A stretch of 64,000 bases of DNA, taken from positions 5,580,001-5,644,000 of the forward strand of contig NC_064678.1 in NCBI RefSeq assembly GCF_023278565.1, read 5' to 3'. Under the pieces are notes generated by a model. The model was not told the DNA's origin. It saw nothing but the letters and a program-made list of their open reading frames with translations, and did no database searches. The DNA comes from Colletotrichum lupini. Lineage: Eukaryota; Ascomycota; Sordariomycetes; Glomerellales; Glomerellaceae. Position 1 is the first letter of the stretch. Each line of letters opens with the position of its first letter. Shown here piece by piece: positions 11,625-21,800 of this stretch. A program made the translations under genes and the position numbers.

Positions 11625-13139
11625 TTAGTTGTTGGGGCACTGGGACTGGACGTGTCCGGGCTGCTGGCACTTGTAGCAGATCTTCTCGCCGCCGGAAGAC
11701 TCCTTAGGGCAATCGCGGGAGAAGTGGCCGTTCTCGCCGCAGTTGTAGCACTTGGAGCCGTTGGTGCAGTCGCCTTCATGGTATGTTAGCACGGTCAAGT
11801 TGGCCATCTGGAAACCATCTCGGGTACTCACGAGACATGTGGCCGTAGCCACCGCAAGAGTAGCAGGTCTTCTGGCTGGCACCGCCGTAGCCACCACCGC
11901 CGGAGTAACCACCACCGTAGCCGCCACCGTAGCCACCGCCGGCCTTGGGGCAGTTGCGGGCAATGTGACCAACCTCACCGCACTGTTATATCGTGTTAGT
12001 ACTGGCATTCGGCGCGTTCAAGATAAGGCGAAGCGAACCTTGTAGCACTCGGAGCTGGAGGGACCACCACCACCACCGACGTTGCCGCCCTGGGGGCAGT
12101 CACGGCTGATGTGGCCAGCCTGGCCGCAGCGGTAGCAGGACTTGGTGTCCTTGGGGCCCTCGGGGCAGTCACGGCCTTGAAGGATGTAAGTCAACAATCA
12201 ACCTCATGAAGATCTCGAAAAGGACTTACTCATGTGACCCTCGTCTAAAGCGAACGTCAATCAGTCATCTCGTCGGTAACACACAGATACATCAAAACTC
12301 ACTGCCGCAGTTGTAGCTATGTCCAAGTCAGTATGGAGCATATCAGGCTAACAAGATCATATCAACGTACCACTTGGCGGCGCCACGGTTAGGGCACTCG
12401 CGGGCCTAGAAAGAGTCAGTAAGTCGAGGGCTAGGCGTCGTAACATCCTTCAGCAAGTCGTACCTGGTGACCAGCAGCACCGCCTAAATATCTCTGGTCA
12501 GACTCTTACGCTCATGAATTGTAACGACGTTTGGAGGGAAAGGCATGATCAAGGTGTCACTGGCACACCGGCTCAGAGTCAGTAAGACGACGCAGTAAGG
12601 GCATACACGTGGCTTCTTTGACAGATCTGGGTCCAGAGATACGAACCTAGCGAAGCATTCACACCAACGCGAATGCTTTGCCAAGCCTCTTCCCAAGTGA
12701 TAATTCCAGCTTCGTACTGAGAAGACCCCACCAAACACCAACTTGAAAGTCATGTAGTTGCTTGATAGAGCTCTCTACGCCCGCATATGCCAGCAACCGC
12801 AAGATCCAGTGGACACATGATAATATAAACTCGGGAGGAGGGGCCCAAAGGTAAGCTGCACAAATGAAACAACCACCAATAGCTGGTGGAAAAAGTTCAG
12901 TGTGGAAGCGGTGAGACTCGGTGAACCAATGGCAACCAAATCTCGGATGAAGGTGCCAGTCGATACCGAAAGCCACAAAGCCACCCACAGAAACGAAAGT
13001 GGAAAAATTGAAAAGCATGAAAAGCAGCGCGTAGGTTGGAAAAAGTGGTGAGACGGGGGAAGCGCCGAAGCTGGGAAGGCTACTCACAGGTGAAGCAGGT
13101 GCGAGCCTGGGGGGCGCCGGCAGATCCCTGGAAATCCAT
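11625..13139 (-). CDS. CCHC zinc-knuckle protein, CNBP/Gis2/Byr3 type
   Basis: Eight exons (13088-13139, 12464-12483, 12371-12405, 12303-12316, 12230-12244, 12039-12175, 11832-11982, 11625-11773) give 190 aa. The product is seven retroviral-type zinc knuckles (C-x2-C-x4-H-x4-C), for example [28 protein letters not shown] and [14 protein letters not shown], ending in [15 protein letters not shown] Gly-Tyr-rich linker sits between knuckles 4 and 5. This layout matches yeast Gis2, fission yeast Byr3 and animal CNBP, which bind single-stranded nucleic acid and act in translation and mRNP granules. Four tiny exons (14-35 nt) carry knuckles 1 and 2. The first intron is 604 nt, exceptionally long for this window. 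Upstream, 13300-13480 is GT-rich. Confidence 0.93.
12484..13087 (-). other. 604-nt first intron of the CNBP-type gene
   Basis: The donor is GTGAGT right after the codons for ARTCFT, and the acceptor TTTAG precedes GCGGTGCTG. Splicing restores the first zinc knuckle (CFTC-GGAAGHQ-AREC) in frame. Other introns in this gene are roughly 45-75 nt. The intron has short open frames but no recognisable domain. It could hold an alternative promoter or regulatory element; that is inference. Confidence 0.75.
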
Positions 13140-15842
13140 TGCGATTGATGGTGGGTTGGTAAGGAGTAGTAACGGTGGTGTTTAGAACTGGAAGAAAGGC
13201 GTTAGAATAACGGCAAAGTCGATGAGATGATTTGAGATTGTCGAGAGGAGGAATTGATTCAAGCTTTTCGTGTGAGAAGGGGAAAAGAGCTGGGAGGCGA
13301 AAGACGGCCTTGTCGCAATGTGGTTGACGTGGGGAGGGGCAAGTGGCATGTGTGTGCTTGTGTGTGTGTGTGCGCTTGTCTGTTGTGTGTGTGCGGTGCG
13401 CGATGTGGGGAAGTTGGAGATGGAGGTGCGCGTGTGTGCGCCGCCTTCGTCAGATGCAAGAGGTGAATTTGTGGTTGGCAGCTGGCAAGCTCTGGAGGGT
13501 TTTTTGTTCATGTCGATGACGGGATCCCAGTCGAGTTGAACAATATCCCATATTGGTGAATGGAGGGGCTCTCTCTCCTCTCCCCGCGGACGACGGTCAG
13601 GAAAAGGGCTATACTCACGTATGAAGGGCGGATAATCGAGCCGTGATCAAAAATCTCTGCTCGAAAGAAAAAAGAGGAGGGGTGTTTTTTCCGTAGTGGT
13701 TTTGCAAGGTTTGCGATGGGTGGTGGTGGTTTTGTGTTGTGGGAGAGAAGGGGAGGGAAGCGGTCGTTGCGGCCAGGGAGTGGCCAAGGTTAAAAAAGAA
13801 AAGGCAGCGAATTTGGATTGTCAGACCGCCTTGTGGAGCCCAAGAAAATCTGGTAGATGGGCAGGCGCCGGAGCACCAATCAGATAGGCAAGTCCCTTCT
13901 CATAAGGGGAAGAGCCCGTCTCTAGACTCTGGATGCCCCCTTCTGACCTTTCCTTGGGCTTTTCTGGCTTGGACCGGGCAGGCGGCATTTGTGTTTGATT
14001 GCAACTTGGTGACGGGACTGTCCATGAAAGATGAGCGTGTGTACGGAGTAGTATGAGTGTGTGACGGAGATTGACACGGTTGGCTCACCTCACCTCACCT
14101 CTCACTTCGATTCTCTCAGTATACTCACTTGCCGTAATACTATTCAGCTGGTGAACGCCCTTGATGTTGTCATAAAGTCGTTATAGATCTGACAGGCTTA
14201 CTCCTCAGTCTTACAACAGGTACATCTAGACAATGGCCAGTTCGATATGGTTGTGACATAGGTACTTGCCTACGTTTGTCGAGCACTCCAATAAGGTGCC
14301 TGTTCATCTCCCGTTCCCCTCATACGTATCTCTGATCGTGGCCGGCCTGCCTTGCCTCATATGCCTGTGCCTAGCTACAGCCCGCAGCTCTCATAACCTG
14401 GCCATCAATGCCCGAAATGCGCCGGCGCCTTTTTCCCATAGCCGAAGATGAGATTGTGCTGCCCGTCAGCTTCAGATAGGTACCGGCAGGGCACAATCAC
14501 ACAGTTGGAACTCCTTGGGCAGAATCAGGCCAGCCAAAAGGGGCGGCAGCTAGTTTGCCTCACAATTGCAGCGTCGGGACCCGACCCGGACTGGGCTTGC
14601 CATTGAGGGCTACTACGGTAATGGCCATATTCACACCGCATTACGTAGGTAGTCAGAATTCCCCAGAGACCTGGGTGCCACCCTTCCATGACGATGAAGG
14701 TTCAAACAGTTGAGATGGAAATACTTAAAGCTCGGGTTTCTGATAGCCTAAAGAACCTTCCAATAAGGCCGGACAGGACGGGACACCAAACTTTAACATT
14801 TCTGATGGTGGGGGGAAGGGGAACGAAGAATAAGCCGTCGGGGGCAATGGAAGCGCTTCGTTCGAGCCCTTCCCTTCGCAAACTCCAGGGACGGCGAACT
14901 CAAAGGCAGGTGACTCTACAAATTCAATTTCACATCGTCGATGCTCTAGACCGGGTTGGTCACGGTAAGAGTAAGGTGCCTTTTCTTTCACTCGAGTCGA
15001 TCGAACGAAGTGGACTGCTAGAGTCTACGTAGTAGAGTTGCTCATGAGACCCCCTCCTCCCCACCATCCGGTCGCTGTCCTCGCGCAGTCCGTATTTCAT
15101 TTTTGCCCCTCCATTTTTTTCGACACTTTTTTTTTCTGCCATGGGGAAAACAAAAATACCAATCAGAAAATTCAGCATGTCGAAGGCAGGCAGGTGGGGT
15201 ACCCCTGTGTAAGATTCTAAAAATCGCCGAGAGGCAGGTCAAATGGCAGCACTGGCAGGCCAAAGTGGCAGGCCAGGCCTGGCCCCAAAGTTACCCAAGG
15301 CCCCAAGGCACTGTGAAATGCGATGTCCCAAACCTCGCTAAACCCCTTCCATCCATACGAGGGGTCGGAAATCCTTGATTTCGTGCCACTGTGCTCCCGT
15401 CCCTTGCATCTCTCCCTGTCCTGTCCTGAGCAGCCCCTCATCACACGCTCCTCTCATGCTCATGCTGCTCATCTCAGTGGTCTCTCACTCATTACGCTCC
15501 CACCTCACCCGATGAGTGGGCTCTGATAAGTCTCTCGTCTCACAATCCTCTGCCAGACTGCCACACTTGCTGCCCCTCTTATGCAGCCTGGACGGATGAG
15601 AATGAAAGAGGGGTGAATCTCGTACACTGCGGAATCGCGGATATAATGGCTCACACTGTGTCGACAATCAGGCAAGGTCAGCCTTCCTTGCGCTTGAATG
15701 AGAGATGGTCGCTGGTGAGTTTTGTCTCTAGCAGCCGTCGGGCGTCCTGGGCAGCGGGCTTTGGCTGTCCATGTAATGTCTGAATAATCAACCTGAGGTT
15801 GCACCGTACGAGCGCTCTTTGCATGCCCATAATCCGCGTATT
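13140..15842. other. Promoter side of CNBP-type gene and start of gene-poor block
   Basis: 2.7 kb without a supported gene. 13320-13440 contains GT-rich sequence (TGTGTGTGTGTG runs). 14087-14105 has tandem CTCAC units. Open frames are short, without domains, and lie on conflicting strands. Confidence 0.5.
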
Positions 15843-16187
15843 GTTACCGTAGAAACTCACGCCGTTCGAACTTGCGTTAGCCCGTGCCAACCCTGCTAGC
15901 GGTTTGGCAGAACCATAATACTGCCCAATTTGGGCAAATGCGGCCGCCACGTAATTTTGGCGTAAGCCAACATCTCAGGTAATCGGACTAATGAGAGCTT
16001 GCCGTCGAGGCAAGGTAATTGGGAAGGAGTGGAAAATAAAAAAAATGACCCTTTACCGCCTCCTATATTAGGTATAGCGCTGCTGAATAATCACGAAAAT
16101 TGACTTCCCGAAAGGGCTAGATACGGAACACTAGCAGGGTTGGCACGGGCTAACGCAAGCTCGAACGGCGTGAGTTTCTACGGTAAC
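15843..16187. mobile_element. 345-bp inverted-repeat (MITE-like) element
   Basis: Two 57-bp arms, 15843-15899 and 16131-16187, are reverse complements with a single mismatch near the middle (TTCGAACTTG against the complement of CAAGCTCGAA). The outer ends read GTTACCGTAG and CTACGGTAAC. The 231-bp centre has no coding capacity. Size and structure fit a non-autonomous terminal-inverted-repeat element. However, no clean target-site duplication is seen at the outer ends, so it could also be an internal palindrome or two facing ends of separate elements. The inward-facing end CAGGGTTGGCA resembles known hAT termini. Confidence 0.7.
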
Positions 16188-18038
16188 CCTGTGTTAGGAA
16201 GTCTCGGCTACATATGCCTCAGTTTCGTACCCCGCGATCCCGGCCTGACCACTGGTAAGTGGTTGCTGTAGATGTTTGTGCGTCCGTGGGATGACACATG
16301 CCTCAGTGTGGTCCCTTCGCACTGCTGGTGTCAGTGGTTTGTGCTTTCTAGCTCCAGCTCCGGCTTTAGCTTCGAGAAGCTCGTGAACCTGCTGCAGATC
16401 ATTGGCGGAACACCGACACTCGAGGATGGCTCTCAGAAAGCTTCCCGTGTCATGGTGTCTAGTCGTCACACTTTCATTCAACTCAAGAGTCATCTGCCTT
16501 GGACGTTCAGCCCACCTGCTACCCAAGGGCACAGGTACGCAAGCTGATAAACAGCCCTGTCGGAGATGCCATCAAAGTAGGTTTAAACCGAACCGAGGCT
16601 TGGACGGCCCCTCCAGATCGACAGCGTCCCCCTCATCCAAAGGCAAACCCCATTCACGAAAGAGAGAAGACCAAAATGACAAAAAAGCCTAGATCATCGG
16701 CTCCGTGCTTTTCAACCTCCTTTTCAACATCCTCCTCACCCCAAACTCCTTTTCGTGATATCTCACTGGAGGAATAAACGCACAAATCCCACGAGTTTCA
16801 TTTCACTTTCGAGTTTCGGAAACGCATTTAGCCATGCTCATCCAGGCGAACCAGAGCAGAGGATTGGTTCGTTCCATCGAGATGCACCTCCGGTCCGGTC
16901 AGATCTGCCGCGTTCAATCTCGGCCAGTCTTCCCTTTCAGGTTGGTGGTAAGCTTTTCGCCCGGGCCTGTGAAATCATGTAGACCGGATGAACCCGGTCA
17001 CCCATTTCAACCGACGGCCACTTCGCTTCGTACTTTGCTTCGCCGGCAACCCTTCCCTTATCCGCGACGCTTGCACAACTGCCAAGAAACTTGCCCTGGC
17101 CTGCTGTGGCCTGCTGGTCTTCCGCACGTCGTTCAATTCGATGGTCTTCGCTTGTGCCCGTTGTCGCCGCAATTGTTGGTTGGCAACGATATTCCATCGA
17201 ATGTTCTCTCGCTTAGCCAGCCATTACGCAACGAACGCGCAACGAATTGGGTGCACTGTGCAACTAAATGCATGTCTGCTGCAGCTGCAAGCTAGGTATC
17301 GTTAACTGCGGTTTGTGTCCAACCGCTGCAACGCAGCAGACGGGCTTCCTCGCGGACCTCGTGGGCTCCAGGCGCATAGTCCGCAGGCTTGTCACCCGAG
17401 AAATGAAGCGGCGATGGTCGCGACCTTCCCGAAACAGCTTCATGGGCGGACGCCGGGAAAACATGACGGCGCCATTGCATCTCTGCAAATGTGAAGCATT
17501 TTCGAATGCGACTTGTGTGGAGTCTCTACCGGACCACTGGCCTCTTCGAGGCCGCACCTGCGACCCAAGACGCTAGAACGGCATGTAACCACAAACCACC
17601 GCAGTGATATGCAGGAGAGCCCGTAAGTCATAGGGGGCGGCGCGGAGACCAGCAATGGGGCCTGCTCATGGATACCGGCATTTGTCCGCTAGATTGTCTG
17701 CCACATATCTCTTGAGCGGAGACGTGGCATCGACAAGCGTTGCGAGTCCCGCTGATTGCTGTAGCCAAACAGGCATCGGATGTGAAAGATCTTGTGGGCT
17801 ACTGGAAAGTATTTGCCGCTTCTGTCAGCAACGGAACACCGAGCACCTTCACCAGGCCATGCAGGAAGAGTCGCTGACCACGTGCAACATGCTTCTCAAA
17901 GCTTGGCTCTGAGTTCCGCATATGGTGCCGAGAGCAATTCTCGTCCATCCTAGGTAAGCACAATGCGATAGTCAGCTTGAGCGCCAGATATCTCCAAGCT
18001 TCCGCATATGCTTCCAACAGCAAATGGCGGTACTTTTA
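16188..18038. other. Gene-poor sequence left of the transposon complex
   Basis: 1.85 kb. Open frames up to 150 codons (for example 16834-17295 plus and 16194-16532 minus) show no domain, no clear start context and no partner exons. I cannot support any gene. The base composition is ordinary, unlike the AT-rich block that follows. The last eight bases (TACTTTTA, 18031-18038) are the left target-site duplication of the hAT element. Confidence 0.5.
18031..18038. repeat. hAT copy 1 target-site duplication, left
   Basis: TACTTTTA, identical to 26850-26857 on the other side of the element. Confidence 0.88.
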
Positions 18039-18201
18039 GGGCGAGGATATCCTGCCAGCAGCTCCCGCTATTCTGCCACCAAGTGTGGCTACGGCCGCCA
18101 CACGACCGCCGGTCTCGGGCACACACGTAAGCTAGGCTCTACGTAGTCAGCATTCGAATAAATTAGACCAATCAGAGGCCGTTAATTAACTTATAGTTAA
18201 T

Positions 18202-18715
18202 TCTAGCACGTATAGCTTTAACGAGGTAATGCGGGATATTCTTATATAGAATATGAAAAGTGAATATTCATATAGAAGCAAGAATATATGAATATAGGGG
18301 AAATAAGCGTATATAAAAGAGGTTTTTGTAATAAAGAGAGTAATATAGTTGAATTACTATATGAGAAGTTGCTTGCTTAACGAAAGGTCTAGGTAGGCAA
18401 ATACACGCCTACATATAGGCATAAAAACCTCCTACTAGAATATTCCATTGCTTATTAATTATGATATAATTAATAAGCATATACGTAAGTGAATGCGTAA
18501 TCGTAGTACGTAATTCCGCCTCGAGTAAATTCCAGATTATTCAGTTATCTTCCAGTACTTTCCACTGCTCACGTAAGCTTATATAAGCAGTATTGCTTAC
18601 ATAATCAATACCTATAATAATCTACAGAAATCGTAGATTAATATGGTATATAGTTTGCTTACGTAATATTGATAATAAGGCGAATAATAAGGTAAACAAA
18701 GTTACCTTCGTAACA
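18202..18715 (-). repeat. 3' LTR of copia element
   Basis: 514 bp, matching 23619-24132 base for base as far as I can compare by eye. Very AT-rich with several TATATA-type stretches. Confidence 0.95.
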
Positions 18716-18726
18716 CTCCCTCTTTT
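18716..18726 (-). promoter_or_regulatory. Polypurine tract of copia element
   Basis: In element sense AAAAGAGGGAG lies directly before the 3' LTR, the expected place for the plus-strand DNA primer. Confidence 0.8.
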
Positions 18727-18757
18727 GCCTTATTAGCTATGTTGAAATAGCTAACCA

Positions 18758-18838
18758 AGTACCCTAGAGTAGATTTCTAGTACCCTAGAATAGTTTTTTG
18801 GTACCCTAGAACAATCTTTTGGTACCCTAGAGTATTTT
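18758..18838 (-). repeat. Four tandem GTACCCTAGA repeats 3' of gag-pol
   Basis: Between the Gag-Pol stop and the polypurine tract the plus strand has four spaced copies of GTACCCTAGA followed by an A/G-T-rich filler, at a period of about 21-22 bp. One further GGTACCCTGTAG lies inside the coding region near 21756. It could be an RNA element or a short slippage product. Confidence 0.75.
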
Positions 18839-18899
18839 CCTTAAAGTATTCATAAAAATATAAGGAAAATAAATACCTATATTAGGGGTATAATATAGG

Positions 18900-21800
18900 T
18901 TAAATAGGGTTATTAGGATCGTTTAAGCCTATTAGCTTAACGAATTCCTTATGTTTAACCCGAGGTAAGGGTTTTGTTAACCCATCGGCAGGCATTATAG
19001 TAGAAGGGAGATATTCTACTTTAATATTCCCTTTTTCTACTTCCTGTCGAGTATAATAATAATATAGGGCAGTATGCTTAGTCCTTTGGTGATATTCAGG
19101 ATTATAAGCAAGAGATAATGCCCCATTATTATCGGTTTTAATAGTAATAGGTTTAACTTGATAACCTATTTCCGATAATAAATTCTGAAGCCAAATAGCT
19201 TCCCGAATAGCTTCCTGAAGTCCATTAAATTCAGCCTCTGTAGTAGAAAGTGCTATAGTAGACTGTTTTTTAGACTTCCAGCTAATCGGACCTCCATTTA
19301 GTGTAAATAAGTACCCAGAAGTTGATTTTCTAGTACTTTTACACCCGGCCCAGTTAGAATCAGTATAGCCTACTAATTCTACAGGCCCAATATTACCATT
19401 ATAGGTAATATTATAGTGAATAGTGCCACTAAGGTATCTATAAATACCTTTTACTACCTTAAGTAGGTAAATAGTGGGCTTATGGAGGTATTGGGAGACG
19501 AAAGAGACTGAAAAAGCTAAATCAGCCCTAGTCACAACCATAGCGTACATTAAAGATCCTACTAGGTGCTGGTAGGTCTTTAATAGCTCTTTTGAAGGTA
19601 AATAGTCATCTTTTTCGTTCCCTAAATCACTATTTAATATACCCGGATTTATAGGTATATTAGTGATTTTAGCTTTGGAAAAATCATTATTATTAAGAAT
19701 TTCCTTAATATAATGACTTTGAGAGAGAGAAATAGTCTTATTAGACCGATTTCTAGTAATTTTGACGCCTAGGAAATTCGAGGCTTCGCCTAGGTCTTTA
19801 ATATCGATATATTTCGATATTTTACCCTTAATTTCCTCTATATATTTAATATTTTTATTAAATATAAGGAAATCATCGACGTGGGTAACAATAAAAGCAG
19901 GATTTTTGAAATCCTGGTTGAAATAGGTAGCCTCATCGGATTTTAGAGGTAAAAAGCCTATTTTATTAAAAATAGACTTCAGCTTTAGTTGCCATTGTCT
20001 AGGGCTTTGTTTGAGCCCATATAAGGCTTTTAAAAGCTGTAATAACTGATTTTTTGATTTATCCCAATTTATAGTATTTAAATTAGGGTATTTTTCAAAA
20101 AATTCAGTTAAAGGTATATTAGAAGGGTCTATATATACCTCTTCTAATAAATCCCCATTTAAAAAGGCACCAATAACGTCAATTTGGTGTATATGCCAGT
20201 TTAAAGGGGCAGATAGGGCTATAAGTACCCTATAGGTAGTAGGATTACTTCCAGAAGCAAAAGTTTGGAAATAATCGACTCCATACTGTTGTTCGAAGCC
20301 TCTAACTACTAATCGGGCCTTATATTTATCAATATTACCAGTATTAATATTGATTTTTCGTTTAAAGACCCATCTAGTAGATAGTGGATTTTTATTAGCT
20401 TTATAGACCTTATTTGGGTCTATAGCTAATAAAGTACCCTTTTTAATAATAACCTCTAGCTCAGAATATATAGCTTTTAACCATTCTGATTTTTCTGAGC
20501 TATTTAGAGCCTGTTTTAGTGTATTAGGCTCTGGAGGTAGGGTAATACTCTGAGTAAAATCTTTATATTTAGATTTTTCTTCCTCAGATAATTTGGGAAT
20601 TAATACCTCTATTTTAGAAGGTATTTCCTGAATATCTTCGATTTTATCAAAAATTTTAGAATATAAAGGAGGATTTACGCTTTCTACCCCCTCTATTCTA
20701 TTATTTTGAATAAATCGAATATGCGAAGTCCGTAATAATCGAGATCGAAAAGGATTAGAAGGGCAATATATAACATATATATTATTACCTTCTTTTCCTA
20801 AATATATACCATTTTGAGTATAGGTATACATTTTATTCGAAGTGACTCGCTTTTGAGTAGGGTAATAAATAAGTACCCTAGAGCCGATTTTTCTTAGATT
20901 AGATAAATCCGGCTTATTATTTCTTTTTGGGAAGAAATAATCGAGAAAAGCCTCGATAGGGGTCTTTTCAAGGCGTATATTAGCGGTAAAATTAACTAAT
21001 TTAGTTAATTCTTTCAAAATTACGTCCCATAAATATAGGGGTAATTTCTCTGCTAATAAAATAGTTCTAGCCTTTTCGATAAGGGCCCTATTAGTCCTTT
21101 CGGCTATACCATTTTGCTCGGGCGTATAGGGCGTGGAAGGCTCTAAAATAATGCCTTTTTCGTTAATATAGGGTAATAATTCCCCTATATTGAATTCCGT
21201 ACCATTATCTAAGCGTATATACTTAGGGTAGGAATTAAACTGGTTAAAATAAAATTCCAGTTTGTTTTTGAGAATATTAATTATATTCTCTTTGGTTTTT
21301 GAGAATTCAACATCTCGAAAACCAGTAAAATCATCCGTAAACGGAATAGCGTAATTATTTCCACTAATAGTAGTAGGGGTAATTTTAACTGTATCAATAC
21401 AGACCCTTTCTAGTGGAAATAATGCCCGATTATAGTTAATTTTAGGCTGTTGCCTAGTTAACTTAGCTGTAGTACAGCTCGGGCAATTTAGGTCTTTTTC
21501 CTTTAATTTGTCTAAAGGAATTCCCTTAGTTATTTTCGCAGTTTTTAATAAATAAGGGTAAGAAGGATGACCTAATTTTTCGTGCCATTCCTGGGTGATT
21601 GAATAGGCCTGATTATCTGAATTTTCAGATAAATAATCAGTATTTTTCTCTATATTACTATTATTAATAGTAATATTATGAAGAGAATTTTGAATGGATT
21701 CTAAAATATTTTTTAGATCCAAATACTGATTTTTAGGGTCCAAATCGTTTTGTTGGTACCCTGTAGTAGGCCTTCGATTTTTCCAAGCAATATTAAGGAA

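Noticed and set aside
16834..17305. Overlapping open frames of 105-153 codons
   Set aside because: Two plus-strand frames and one minus-strand frame overlap with no recognisable domain or codon preference.
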